DNA of 64,000 nt from NCBI GenBank assembly GCA_033961575.1, contig CM066731.1:61223501-61287500 (forward strand). The letters are read 5' to 3'. The translations under genes were made by a program, and so were the position numbers. This document shows positions 48,050 to 59,556 of the stretch, piece by piece. Every line of letters starts with the position of its first letter. Position 1 is the stretch's first letter. Source of the DNA: Aselliscus stoliczkanus (lineage: Eukaryota > Chordata > Mammalia > Chiroptera > Hipposideridae). Under the pieces are notes generated by a model, which saw only the letters and a program-made list of their open reading frames with translations, was not told the origin of the DNA and made no database searches.

Positions 48050-49573
48050 TTGATTAAGTCACTTATTCACTCAACAAGCATTTACTCAGCATGTATGGGA
48101 GTTCCTTTGATGCCTTGTGAGGATTCCTGGAATCATAGGGTCCTAGAACCTTCATTTTTCCTCGGCCTACAATACTCCTGAGGTCAGACTGCTGCCTCTC
48201 ACGAATCCAGCCTGAACAACTGCAGGGGGCTTCTCCAGTGAGGGTCCTTGGTGTTTTCCACAGCTTCTTGTGGATGTGAGAATTATGCTACTCTATCTTT
48301 CCCTTAGTCAGAGAGACCCTCGTGTCTTTCATAAGCTCTGTTCATTTCTAGAACATTATTTTCCTAAGGGAAAATTACAGCAAAGAATTCGATTTCACTT
48401 ATAGTAGCAGAAACCCTTGCTCTAGCCCCTGAGTTCTTAGCAAAACCTCTTGTTTGTAATAGACACGGGTGAAATTAGTGAAGAGGGCAACCACTAAAAT
48501 GTACTTATGTTAAACACTCCTGCAGCCATCAATCTGGATTGAGTTAGCCAAGGTACCTACTGATGTGTATCTTGGCAAAACAGATTCTTCCCTTCACGTG
48601 AAGAGAGATGCAGCATCCATCTCTTACAACAACTCTTCTCACAGTATCCTGAACTCAGCGGTGCTCTCACCTGGCTAATGACTTGCTGCAGGAAGAAGAG
48701 GTTGGGTGGTGACAAGCTTCTAGCCATGAATTCCTAAAATCTGATTGATTGTCAGAAACAATGGCACCTGAAAATCTGTACGTTATGAATAACTGGCCCT
48801 GATTTCGTTTTAGTATCTTAAGTCTGAGCTGGAAGGGGAAGGAAGCACTGTGAGCCACAATAGCTGACTTATCAGAACACAATTTCATTCTGTGAAACTC
48901 ATTTGGAGTCATAAGGTTTCTTAATTCACTCTCATGGAAAAGAACATGCCTTTGATAAAGTCAGGATGCTTCCAATCTTTGCTGTTAAACTAAGAAATGC
49001 GAGATACCAAGATAATGCAATGATCACCTTCAGCCAATGCAGCTGACCCACAAATGGAACGTTTCATGGCCAAAGTCACCCATGCTTACCCTTTGGAGAT
49101 AGCTTTACCTTATGGGCATTTTCTTTACTAACTATGTCTCCATAGAAAATGTCGGATACAGAATCTCAAAACCTCAAGTGATCTTGTGGTTCAGGGTGGC
49201 ATCAGAGATGGGCCAGAGTTTATTTTAATATTAAAATGTCCAGTGATACAGACACAGCATGATTTGCATATTCAGTGGCAGGTTAAGCACATCTACATTT
49301 GGTTTTGGAGTCAGAAGCCCCTTTGCCAAAGATATAGCAGAGCGGTTGGGATTGTCCAGGCACAATTTCTGATCACTAGGAATTTGAAGACAAAGTCTTG
49401 GAAGTAACTGTAGAACTTCCTGATTCTGACAAAAATATGTTTGGGTCTGTGATTCTGGTCTGCCTGCGATTTTTCTTGAATAATGAGTAATGCACATTTT
49501 TCTAGCATTGTGTAGCAAAACACATTTCTAAAGCACTAGTGCTAGGACCCTCTTAGGATTACTTGGAAATGCT
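48050..49573. other. Unassigned sequence
   Basis: 48060-48110 resembles the start of an antisense L2 (TTCACTCAACAAGCATTTAC). No gene seen. Confidence 0.35.
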
Positions 49574-49716
49574 AAAATGGACCTGTAGTAGGGCCGGCTG
49601 AGTGGCGCGGTGGTTAAGTGCTGGCTTGGGAAGTCAGCAGCCCCAGTTCGGTCCCACATGTGAGGGCCAGTGACTCTGCCCTCAATAAAATAAAATAAAA
49701 TAAAATGGACCTGTAG
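49574..49716 (+). mobile_element. Short young tRNA-headed SINE with exact target-site duplication
   Basis: The body (49589-49701) starts GGGCCGGCTGAGTGGCGCGG and ends in a (AAAAT)n tail. AAAATGGACCTGTAG is exactly repeated at 49574-49588 and 49702-49716. It contains only the head section present in the composite SINE at 6592. Confidence 0.93.
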
Positions 49717-50450
49717 CCATAAATTTTACATGTAGGATCTTCTTTGAGCATCAGTTCATAAATCTGCTGTTTTGTATTAAAACAAAATTATTACAGAACA
49801 GAACACAAAAGTAAACATATTTTAAAGGTGAAACATGAGACTGAAGAAATTCTGACCTTGCCATGCATGGCTCTGGCCAGGCCCCAACCGAGGATCTATG
49901 CAATCTTGGTGACGCTCAGTGTGAAAGGCTGAGAAGCACTGCTTTATGCTCGAGTCCTAACGATAAGTCATTTCAATGTGTTCACAGGCTTAGAAGTGAA
50001 TGAGCCTTTCACCCTTTAGAAAGCTATCCTTTGATTGCAATCCAACGTCATGGAATGCCTTTTTCCTGCAGGCAATAATGAGGCACTACGATGGTTGCCT
50101 TGCATGGAAGAAAAATGTGGTAGAGATTAAATAGCACCAGATGATGTGATGTGCTTCGTTTGCTCTAGGAGGAGGTGCCCTGTGGCTTATCCCCTCCCTC
50201 CCTACCTTGAATGAAATAAATACCAACCGTTCTGGGGTGGTGACTTAATCATGTTACTATCACAGTTCTAATTTATAGTTTTTTTCCCCCCGCTGATTGG
50301 TCAAATCAATGTAGGACTTCCTGAAATATTTCTGAGTTTATTTCCAACTGAAGCCAGAGCATGTCCACCCAGTTGTCCTGTAAAGCCCTAAATTCATCAG
50401 AGCCCTAAACCTTCTTTTCTTCCTCCATGCTAAGAGGTTGGTGACTCTTT
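49717..50450. other. Unassigned sequence
   Basis: 49850-49945 may hold a decayed MER5-like end. No gene. Confidence 0.35.
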
Positions 50451-50454
50451 CTGC

Positions 50455-50612
50455 AAAGGCCCAGCCTGCAGATATTTTAGGATTTGCAAGCCATGAGGTC
50501 TCTGCTACAGCTACTCTGCCACTTTGGCAGGAAAATAGTTATAGATGATACATAAACAAATGGGCATGGCTGGATTCTAATAAACCTTTATTAACAACAT
50601 TGTGGAGACAGG
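50455..50612 (-). mobile_element. hAT-Charlie-type non-autonomous DNA transposon fragment
   Basis: TTCTGCAAAGGCCCAGCCTG, GATATTTTAGGATTTGCAAG, CATAAACAAATGGGCATGGC and AATAAACCTTTATTAACAA match a common hAT element whose ends read CAGGGGTCGGCAAAC; the ends themselves are lost. Confidence 0.75.
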
Positions 50613-50628
50613 TTGAGGAGACAGCAGG

Positions 50629-50970
50629 TTTTTTGACTATTTCAAAGTTTATTTAACAAAAAAAAAAAATGCAATTTGAAAATGTGCATGACCCAATTTT
50701 TATGTTGTAGTCAAACAGGTGCTGTGGAGAGGGGGCATTCCAAGGCTTCTAACATGATGCTACCATTTCCTCAATATACCACCATTCCGATATTGTTCTG
50801 TTGCCTACTAGCTGCCATCCCCACACACTCATTCACCACAAGATTCATAAAGGGGTGAAATGCCCACAATATTCCTTGGACGTGTCTGTTGTCATTTAGT
50901 ATCAACGATACCTTCTTGTCCATAGCTTTTTTCAACTTGGGAGGGTGAGCTTTGCTGGTGGTGTCCACTC
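50629..50970 (-). pseudogene. SNRPG: Processed pseudogene of SNRPG (Sm protein G)
   Basis: SNRPG is a 76-residue Sm-fold protein of the heptameric ring on U1, U2, U4 and U5 snRNAs. Here the minus strand from 50959 to 50732 aligns to all 76 codons with no gap and no intron. Recognisable stretches include SKAHPP, MDKK, HVQGIL, PFMNLV and QQNNIGMVV. It is dead: the start codon (50957-50959) reads ACC, Arg63 is a TGA stop (50771-50773), codons 75-76 and the stop are changed, and conserved Sm residues differ (for example Gly-Gly to Asp-Asn and Asp-Pro to His-Pro). The mRNA-like 3' end has AATAAA (50648-50653) and a six-base poly(A) remnant at 50629-50634. It sits beside an old hAT element. The identification is secure; the target duplication is unclear. 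Confidence 0.95.
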
Positions 50971-51163
50971 AGCAAGCTCTGAGGTACCTCCAAACAGAAC
51001 TGGGGGCCTCCCTCACGGGGAGGCATTGGATTTGGGTTGAGGGCCATAGTTCGCTCACTTTTGCTCTATCTTTTCTCTTAGTGGGTTCCACCCCCATCCA
51101 TTCATTCCCCATGTTCAAAGTCCTCCTTCTTCATTCATAGCCAAGATTAAGTGTCAGTTGTTT

Positions 51164-51615
51164 TGTATCAGTTTTCTAGGGCTGTTGTAACAAATTACAA
51201 TGAACTTGGTGACTTAAAATAACAGAAAATTTTTTCTCACAGTTCTGGAGGCCAGAAATCCAAAATCAGAGTGTCAGTGGAGTCTTGCTCTCTGAAGATT
51301 TGACGGGAGGAGTTTTGCTTGCTTCTTCTTAGCTTCTTTGGTTGCAGACAATCCTTGGCATTCCTGGGCACGCAGCTGCATCATGCCACAATCTCTGCCT
51401 TCACTGTTACGTTACCCTCTCCCTGTGTCTCTGTCTCTGTGTCCAAACTTCCTTTTTCTTATAAGCACACCATTCACATTGGATTTAGAGCCAATCTAAT
51501 CCAGCACGGCCTCATCTTGGTTTTATTACATCTGCAAAAATCTTCTTTCTAAATAGAGTCACATCTAACAGGTTCTGGCAGACATGATTTTGGGGGGATG
51601 CTTCCCGTTTCCTAA
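51164..51615 (-). mobile_element. MaLR-type solo LTR (MLT1/MST-like), antisense
   Basis: TGTATCAGTTTTCTAGGGCT, CTCACAGTTCTGGAGGCCAG, CAATCCTTGGCATTCCTGGG, GGCCTCATCTTGGTTTTATT and ACATCTGCAAAAATCTTCTT follow the reverse LTR consensus nearly end to end. No internal region follows, so it is a solo LTR of an ancient non-coding retroelement. Confidence 0.88.
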
Positions 51616-51999
51616 TCTGTCCTCCACTTTCCATCTTAGCTGTAACAGCTCTCATTCAGATCCTTATCTCTTTTCATCTCCTATCTGACTATTCCAATAG
51701 CTTCCTAACAGGTCTTGCCTTATCTAATACCTAGAGTGACCTTTCTATATGCAAATTTCACCATCTTTCTCCTTTTCAAAGTCCTTCATGTACCTGCCAT
51801 CTCAGCAGTGGTTCTCCATCTTTTTGCTCATACACAATGGATGAGTTCACTGCAGGACAACAACCCACTGATGTGCCCAGATGATGTGATCAACAGACTA
51901 CACCATATTCAATTAATAAAATTGCTTTCCATTTATAGATAAAAGTAGGTCACTTACATTATTTCTGTTGGCAACATATTACTTTCAACTCACCACCGA
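51616..51999 (+). mobile_element. Probable decayed L2 internal fragment
   Basis: CTATTCCAATAGCTTCCTAA and TTCAAAGTCCTTCATGTACC are reminiscent of L2 sequence upstream of its 3' end. Weak. Confidence 0.4.
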
Positions 52000-52230
52000 C
52001 TGTACCTAACAATGCTTTCCAACTCTAGGCTGAAAATTGCAGGTATTCTGGATACAAATTCCTCCTTGATGGGACCTTCCTTACCCATTCCCCATTTTGC
52101 TGTTTGTCCTTTAGCAACTGACAACTCTGCGCTTCTCATTATTGTTTTACTCATACAATTCTTGTCTTTCCTTGTGGAATAATACACAGACTCTGCCTTC
52201 AAGTAACTTAAAGATAACATGGTCTTACCT
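52000..52230 (+). mobile_element. Probable LINE-2 3' fragment
   Basis: CTCCTTGATGGGACCTTCCT followed by CTTTAGCAACTGACAACTCT and a CTCATACAATTCTTGTCTTT block fits a decayed L2. Confidence 0.5.
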
Positions 52231-53097
52231 TATCCTTGGGAATTTGAAATTCACTTAGTATGATTGGACAAGTCTGACAAGTACAAGTGTACTTTTGGGA
52301 ACAATGTGACAGAATACCTAAAATAAAGACTATCCCCAAACCCAGGACACAGGGCTGCCCTAAGAAAATATAACAAAATATACTAATAGGCTTTTTTTAA
52401 ATCTGTATTTTCCAAATTTTCTGCAATGAGGAGATGCTATCATAAAGGGATGTGCTAGGCAGAAGTATGTCTCCTGGTCTCAGTCACTCTCACCATTAGA
52501 CTAGTTCTCTTTATGCTAGGACAGTTTCTCCCAAAGGCAAATCTTATCATTTGCTCCCGTCTTCCGGGTAAGGCCCTTATTTTTAATATGATGAACGAGA
52601 CCTTTCATGGCTTGCTCCTGCCAACCTGTCAATCACCTGGGAGTCTAGCCAAGAGTCTGGGCCTCAGCAGTTTCTCAGAAATATTTTTTAAATGAATGAA
52701 TCAATAAATGAATGACCAAAGGAGATTTTTTTACAACTTAAAGAAAATACTTTAAAATCAGCTACAGCTTCTGTCATAACATAAATAAGTTCTTTTTAGA
52801 CAGACAATGAAAGTAAAACACAGAGAAAAGAATAACTTGCCAAAAGTCACACACATGAACCATCGATATTCAGACTTCATATCTTACTCCATGAAAAAAA
52901 TAATACATCTTTTACTTTATCACCTTAAGTCTTCTTACTAAGCTGTGCGTCTATAGTCAACGTCACAGTTTCAAAAGCCATTAGCCTGTTGGTAAGTTTA
53001 GATGAGGCTGATCTGACAATAAAAAACATCCAATGGACTCCTAAGATACATTCTGCACTTCGAAGCACTGAATACACTGAAAGTAATCTTATGTTCT
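52231..53097. other. Unassigned sequence
   Basis: AATGAATGAATCAATAAATG near 52691-52711 may be an L2 tail. No gene. Confidence 0.35.
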
Positions 53098-53127
53098 AGT
53101 CATTCATTCATTCATTCATTCATTCAT
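53098..53127. repeat. (ATTC)n microsatellite
   Basis: About seven ATTC units immediately before a SINE target site. Confidence 0.95.
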
Positions 53128-53130
53128 TAT

Positions 53131-53265
53131 AAAACTTAAAAATCAGGGCCGGCCGAGTGGCGCGGTGGTTAGGCGCTGGCCTGGGAAGCCAGTGGCCCCG
53201 GTTCAGGTCCCACATATGAGGGCCAGTAACACGGCCATAAAAAAATTAAAAAAACTTAAAAATCA
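53131..53265 (+). mobile_element. Young short tRNA-headed SINE with exact target-site duplication
   Basis: The body (53146-53250) starts GGGCCGGCCGAGTGGCGCGG and keeps most of its CpGs, a sign of recent insertion. AAAACTTAAAAATCA repeats exactly at 53131-53145 and 53251-53265. A-box- and B-box-like words (GTGGCGCGGTGG, GGTTCAGGTCCC) are visible. Confidence 0.95.
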
Positions 53266-54545
53266 AATGACCATCTCTGTATCCAGGCTTTATACTGTAT
53301 AAGCATGACAGCTAAATTACATGTTGTTCAAAGATTTGAAAATATAATATACGAAAGTACATTTTCTCTTTCAGTGTCTACTTTAGCACTTGCTTGATAG
53401 TTCCTTATTATTTTATGTTATTAACGTTCTTAGGTAAAAATATTTGTGTACATTCTTCTGGGTAGAACTAATGCTTTCAACTAACAAATGAAAAAGATAG
53501 GACTTGTCTGAAGAAAAAAAAGATGATGATGATAATGCAAACATAAATGTCTATAACTTGTCAAATGAAAGGAAAACAGTTGTAACTGTCAACTAAATTA
53601 TATTTTACAAGCAATCAAAAGAAACTGAACCCAAAATGACATGATCTCTTATTACTACTTAATGCTAAGATAACACAGTCAAGGGAAAAAAATAGAAAAG
53701 TACACATTTTATCTTAATGTCGGAGGGACGTGAAAGAAACAGGTTTGGTAAAACTTATTTTCTTCAGTATTCTGATAGAGTAGCAGCCCACAGAAATCAG
53801 TATTCTTTTTCTTCTGTCTTGATGCAGCAATCACATTGCTCTGTGGCTGCAGACATAAGCTTAGTGTCAGCTTGCCAAGAGCATCGTAGAGCACGAGGGA
53901 ATATTGTAACAAGCCTTGTTCTTGTGGGTGGATGTGAAAAGGAATGTTAGAGGCCAAATTCCCTCTGCTTCCCCCCTTACTTCCTGGCTTTCCTGTTCTC
54001 AAAATTTCCCTGCATCTTCATCCAACTTCTCCCCCACTTCACTTCTTTCCTCCTGTTCTAGCCTAATCCTTCTACTTAATCTCCTGTTCCCATCCTGAAA
54101 CGCTGCTGAATCAATTAACGGGCCCCCACCCCTTCCCCACTCACATTTGGTAATATCTCCCTCTTCCCGAGTCCCTTCCATTCAGCCTGCCAACATGCTA
54201 TTGCTTTCCTGTTCAAACCCAACCTTCTCTTGATCCTGCTGTGCCCTTGAACTATGCCAGGTCTTCCTTGCTTCTCCTTCTGGCCATGGCCAAGCTTCTG
54301 GAAAGATGATTGTTCACCAACAGTTACTCAGTGCCTGCTCAGACCACTGACCAGATCCTCCCAATTGCTTGAACATCTCACTGTAAAACTCAGTTACTTT
54401 CGCTTAAATGACTCTCACTTCTCTCTTCTGGTTCTCTTACATCTCTGACCATGCCTTCTCTGCCTGCACTTCCACATTCCATTCCCAGTGAATACAGTCT
54501 GCAGTGATCGGCCTTGGCTCCTCCATCTCAGTCTCGGGGGTCATT
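53266..54545. other. Unassigned; right part probably an old repeat
   Basis: From about 54000 the sequence is pyrimidine-rich with CATCTCTGACCATGCCTTCT-like phrases resembling L2 or another old LINE. No gene. Confidence 0.35.
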
Positions 54546-54574
54546 TTTTCTTTCTTTCTTTCTTCCTTCCTTCT

Positions 54575-54605
<31 letters not shown>

Positions 54606-54790
54606 CTCGCTCTCTCTCTCTCCCTCCTTCCCTCCCTCCCTTCTTCCTTCCTTCCTTCCTTCCTTCCTTCCTTCCTTCCTTCCTTCCTTCCTTCTTCTCT
54701 CTCTCTCTCTTTCTCTCTCTCGCTCTCGCTCTCGCTCTCTCTCTCCCCCGCTCTCTCTTTCTTCCCCTCCCTCCCTTCTTCTCTTTCCTA
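54546..54790. repeat. 245-bp polypyrimidine tract with internal duplication
   Basis: Almost entirely C and T on the plus strand: TTTC, TTCC and CT arrays. A block of CTTCTTCTCTCTCTCTCTCT then CTCTCTCGCTCTCGCTCTC occurs twice (about 54569-54620 and 54690-54746), sharing the rare CG interruptions. The open frames (Ser/Leu, Arg/Glu) are artefacts. Confidence 0.96.
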
Positions 54791-56095
54791 ATTATTATTG
54801 TTGCTGTTAGTTTTGGTAATCTCATTAGGTCTCAATTATTAATCTACGCAGGTAAATACCAAGTCTTTTGCTTCACCTTTAAACTCTTTTCTACACTCTG
54901 CACATGCACTTCCATCTGTCTCCTAGGTTTCTTTAATGTTCTAACTTCATCTTAAACTCATTCATTTGTTTATTCACTCACTCATTTATTCATTCAAGAT
55001 ATATTTATTACGTGCTAATTACATTAGCTGAGAGTTCAGCTGCTATCCAAATACAATGACTTTAATAAAGAAGGGGTTTATTTCTCTCTTATTTCACAAC
55101 ATGGCATCTGTACTCTGCAAAGTCATTCACGGCCTCAGAGCCCTCCCAGCTTACGGCTCTGACCTGCTGAGGTGTTGTTTGTATACGTATGGCCAGAGCC
55201 AGATCACTGTCCTGTCAGGTTGTGAAAAAGAGAGAATGGAAAACTGTGGCCCAATGTTTTAAAGCCAAGCCCCAGGGTGGACTGTGTCACTCCAGCTCAT
55301 ACGTCTTGTCATCACACCTGCCTTGTCAGGAAGCCTGAGTCTTTAGCTGGATATCTCCGTCCTCTGCTAACCTCTATTGCCATAGAAGAAGGGGAGCACA
55401 TATTTTGGGGAGAGGGACATCTAGTGGCCTGTCACTCCTACTAGGACGAGGCATTGTGCCAAGCATTGAAATTCATTGTTTGGAATAATTCTCACTATAT
55501 TTCCTTCCAAATCTGTTTTTGTTTAGCATTTTATGCTTCTATGGGTGGCCCTATCATCCTTCTAGCCACTGTTTTAAAACACCCAAGATATCTTTAATGC
55601 TTAATGAACCTTTCCTAACTCCCTCCCTCCCCGTAACAGCCATTTTCCCAAAGTATCATGTAGTCTTCTTTTATTATATTTCTAGCTTAGCTCCACCCTT
55701 TTCTATTTTCCTGAACACATTTGAAGAGCTAGTATTCATTGCCATTTATTTGAAAAAGACAACAGCCTCCTAAATTGTCTCCTGTGTCCAGTCTTGCCCT
55801 GCTCTTGTCTGTCTTGTACATTCCACAATAATCTCTCTTCTACAAAGGGTTGTATATGAAGGAAAGAAGGGAAGACGCTTGGCGTGGCATTGAATATTTG
55901 TAAAAGGATGCATGCCCTTATCTAGGATTGGCAGGATTGGCTATAATCATATTCCATCCACTTCCCTGACCCTCTCATGTTGTACTTTGAGTCATGGTAC
56001 ATGCTCCGTATTTTCCTCTTCTGCACACTTATTCATTTCTTTTCTAGGTCGCAATGCCCTCTGAGAGCCACAAATCCAAACGCCATCAGTGTTTT
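54791..56095. other. Unassigned sequence with L2-like ends
   Basis: 54955-55020 (TTCATTTGTTTATTCACTCA) suggests an antisense L2 start. 55050-55440 looks like an old interspersed repeat I cannot name. No gene. Confidence 0.35.
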
Positions 56096-56390
56096 AAGTC
56101 GCACTTTGAATTCCACATTTTCCAAAAAGCTTTCTTTGTTTCTTTTAGGAAAAAGTTCTCTCTTTTCTTGTCTTCTATAAAACTTTATCTGTATCTCTCT
56201 TATGGTACTTAATTCTTGATTTGACAGATGATTAGCTTATAGGGGCATGCCTTAATCTTTCCTAATAAGCTCCTGAATTTGGGGGCTGAGGCTAATTCTT
56301 CTGTGTATTCTATTTAAGTTTTCGTGCAATGCATGACACATAGTGGGTCTTCAACAGATATCAGTTTAATGAAAAAATGTTTGAAGAATG
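56096..56390 (+). mobile_element. Probable LINE-2 3' fragment
   Basis: CTGTATCTCTCTTATGGTAC, AGCTCCTGAATTTGGGGGCT and GACACATAGTGGGTCTTCAA match the last part of L2. Confidence 0.55.
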
Positions 56391-57309
56391 AGTTAAACAA
56401 ATTCATAACATGCTAAATATAGAGTAGAGAGTCTATTAGGAAAATAAGTCATTTTGATTAAGAATTGGTAGATTATTACTTCTAGAGAGCAGACTTCCAC
56501 TTAGTTAAAATACTAGGAAGGAATTTTGGAAGACACAATTGGAGTAATAATAATCAGAATCTTGCTTGGTCTTTTAAGTTTACTAACAGTGATACACGTT
56601 TAAAAGGATTATTATGAAAATGAAAATACTTTCCTCAACAAGACACATTTCCCATAAGATTATCTAAAACGCTTGTGAGGTCCTAATGGTTGAACTATTA
56701 TGGGATTTTTTCTTTTTTTAAACTACATTTTCCAGTGAAGCCTAAAAATATTGAAATAATTTTCATTTCTAATTATTCTGTGGTATTTCCAGTCACAGTC
56801 AGAAGTAAAGCTATGAAAACCCTTACTAGAAAGATCCTTTCCATAGTATTGTTCAGTTGAATATTATAGCTTGGAGATATGGTAATTCTTAAGATGATTT
56901 TTCCCAAAAGTCCAACATTTTTCCCAGAAAGAACTCTACCTCTTTGTACATTTATGTATCGGAAGCATTGATACAATCAAACTAGCATTTCACTTGTAGC
57001 AATTTTACATTTGCCTTCTGGACTTAGGGTAACGTTTTAAAGTGGCAGGATCTCGTAAATGTTTCATGGAAAATAAGAAAAACATGCTATAAAAATCACG
57101 AAACCATGAGATAAGAAGGAAGAGGAAGGAGTGGGTGATCAACGAAGGCCGCTGGGATGACTGTGGAATAAGTTCTCCTAAATACTGGGCCGGTTTCTCA
57201 CAACTCTTAAGTGACTTTCTGGCCATACATTAGATGATTCTGGAAACTGCTTTAACCCTTTCAGGGACCATGTCACTATTATCTACCTCGCTACGTTTGG
57301 TCATTTCTA
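56391..57309. other. Unassigned AT-rich sequence
   Basis: No gene or recognised element. Confidence 0.4.
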
Positions 57310-57470
57310 TGTGGTCTACATTTTATTCTGGAATCCCACAGTTCAATTAGAGGTGGCTCCTCATTAATTGTAAAATCTTGGCAAGTTACCTTACCCTCTC
57401 TGAGCTTTAATATCAAAAGCTATTAAAATGTCCATAATAGAGGTTTCAACTACATTAATGATGGTGGGTA
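57310..57470 (+). mobile_element. MIR fragment
   Basis: TTGGCAAGTTACCTTACCCT followed by CTCTGAGCTTTAATATC and AAATGTCCATAATAGAGGTT match the MIR core. Confidence 0.6.
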
Positions 57471-57689
57471 CATGGGCTTTTATTGTATTATTTTTTTAAT
57501 GTTTGAAGTATTTTATTATAACTTTATTATGCGGCTAAAACGTATGCAAGGTTTGTAAAAGCATAAGGGGATTATAGATGTGAGCTACCCAGTTCAGCAC
57601 ATGGCTTAAAATTTGACAATTATTATTGTAGTAGCCACGATGCTACAGACAATGTTTTCTGTACTTCTTTGGCAATAGTTACATACAGA

Positions 57690-57905
57690 GAAATGTACTG
57701 GGCATGGCGATGAGGGCAGGGAGGGAGGACAGTAATTGAAAAATATAATAAGACCTAATCCCAGTCCTCCAGGATCTAAGTATTTTATTCTGGGACAATA
57801 GAAGTTACAGATGAAACTAAGTAGCAAAGTAAGGCGGTACATGATTAAGGTCACAATGAATTATGCAGATATATGTTCCAAAGGAGTTCAGAGAACCATG
57901 TGTTC
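57690..57905 (-). mobile_element. Probable LINE-2 3' fragment, antisense
   Basis: TACTGGGCATGGCGATGAGG, CCTAATCCCAGTCCTCCAGG and TCTAAGTATTTTATTCTGGG fit an antisense L2. Confidence 0.5.
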
Positions 57906-57911
57906 AAATAA

Positions 57912-57913
<2 letters not shown>

Positions 57914-58008
<95 letters not shown>

Positions 58009-58009
58009 A
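57914..58009. repeat. Compound (GT)n(GA)n microsatellite
   Basis: About 14 GT units (57914-57942) then about 33 GA units with two AAA interruptions. Confidence 0.98.
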
Positions 58010-59089
58010 ATTAAACAGGACCATGCAGGACTTTAAGAAAGCCCAGAACAACAACAGACTATCAACAAGGTTTATTATTTCAGAAGAATTCTTTCATAAC
58101 CCGTTTTTGGAAACCCAGAGACCTCTTTGTGACAAGTCTTTCCCCTCCTGCCTGCAAATGCCACCCGTGTACCATTACTCTGACATATATGGGAAAGCGT
58201 CAAATAGGCAGAAACCGCTGAAGTGATGCATTAACAAAACACACATGAGCACCAGGAAATTAACAAGATGATGGTCCCCGGTTAGTGCAAGGCATGTAGC
58301 ATTCTGCTCCGTGTGGTTTTCTGGCATGCTTATTAGACTCCGAGGCACGGAAATGCCTCTACCTGGAGATTTAGACACTAGAATTGATACTCCCAAGTGA
58401 GAGAGTGCTGTTGGTAATAAAAGCCGTCTTTGTGTGGAGAAAATAGAACTGCAAGCTTTGTACACTTGTAAACCACCACTGGCTCAGTTATGATTCCTGT
58501 TTTAGATTCCGATTGAAAAAAAAGTTTTTTAAATATGATCTATTTTAGTCTGTTAAAAAAAAAAAAAGAGCAGGATTCTGTCAGCCTAATCTCATTACAC
58601 ATGTAGCCATTACAGTCAAAATGAGTTTCCTCTGAGCTAAGTTTGGGTGAGTTTCAAAACCAATTCTCAGAGGAAAAGAGTCATTATTGCTAAACTAGTG
58701 CGTTACGGAAAGGAGCTTCCTATTGTAGCAGGGCTTTTACATTTCTGTCTGCCGAAGCTGGAGGGTGATGAGATGAATAAGCCAGATTCTGCTCAAATCA
58801 GAATGGAACTGAATGAAAGAAGGGGGGATAAAACATTTAAAATACATTAAAATACATCACGGTAATACCTTGTTAAAGGTTTTCTTTAATAAGGAGAAAG
58901 AAATTCCTTTGGAAAACTGGGCTTGCAATGCTTCTCTCTTGCTTCGATTTTATGTCCCACTTGTCTCTTTGTTGTACACGTTCTACAGGTGGCCCATTCA
59001 TTCCCTTCAAACACCTCACATCCATTCCCTTCTTTGTTTTTTTATGCAAAACAGTGTCCTTTTAGCATAGAAGCTCTTTGGTGGTCTTC
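58010..59089. other. Unassigned sequence
   Basis: A-run at 58555-58567. Short frames with no domain. Confidence 0.4.
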
Positions 59090-59530
59090 ACGAAGGAATG
59101 GCGAAGGAACAGGCAGCACTCCCCTTTCAAGGCTACCCTGGGTGATTGCGCCGAGTTTCCCCTTCTCCCTTCCTCTCCAATGTCTAGTCTTCTGCTTATA
59201 TAGACTGAGGTTTGGAGGAGTTGCGGTTAAGGCCAGGCTGCTGTGTGATAAACCTGACAGAGATCTCTGGTGCCAATTATTTGTATCCTCTTGTAGAATG
59301 TGGATAGTTCGGCCACTTTCTGGTCTCAGTTTTGGGTTCAACATGCCAATTTTGCGGCAACAGAAAAATCCTATTCGATATAGTGTTGTGTGAACAACTT
59401 ATTTTCTGTCGCGTGTTCTGATTTCCTTTCTTCTTCAAGATCGCCTCCGATGAAAGTTTTAACCTGATTTCGTTGGCCCAAAAACACTGGCACGAAGGCA
59501 GATAATACTGCATGTGCGGACAGTGCTAAT
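59090..59530. other. CpG-retaining segment of unknown nature
   Basis: I count about 15 CpGs in 440 bases (for example GATTGCGCCGAG, TGTCGCGTG, GATCGCCTCCGATG), several-fold above the surroundings. A TATA-like CTTATATAGACTGAGG lies at about 59197-59212. A 156-codon plus frame (58923-59393) overlaps but has no recognised domain. It may be a young insertion such as a solo LTR, a hypomethylated regulatory element, or an exon of an unrecognised transcript; I cannot decide. Confidence 0.4.
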
Positions 59531-59555
59531 CTTGGTGAACCAGATAGGATGAGCT

Positions 59556-59556
<1 letters not shown>

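Noticed and set aside
50771..50968. Functional SNRPG gene
   Set aside because: The start codon is ACC, Arg63 is a stop codon, the C-terminus is altered and introns are absent.
53146..53250. tRNA-like sequence as a functional tRNA gene
   Set aside because: It has promoter-like boxes but no cloverleaf with a proper anticodon arm, and it has a SINE tail and target duplication.
54488..54955. 155-codon frame and three overlapping Ser/Leu or Arg/Glu frames
   Set aside because: Products of the polypyrimidine tract.
59090..59530. Endogenous retroviral LTR as a firm call
   Set aside because: A TATA-like word and CpG retention fit, but I could not find paired ends, a flanking duplication or a polyadenylation signal.
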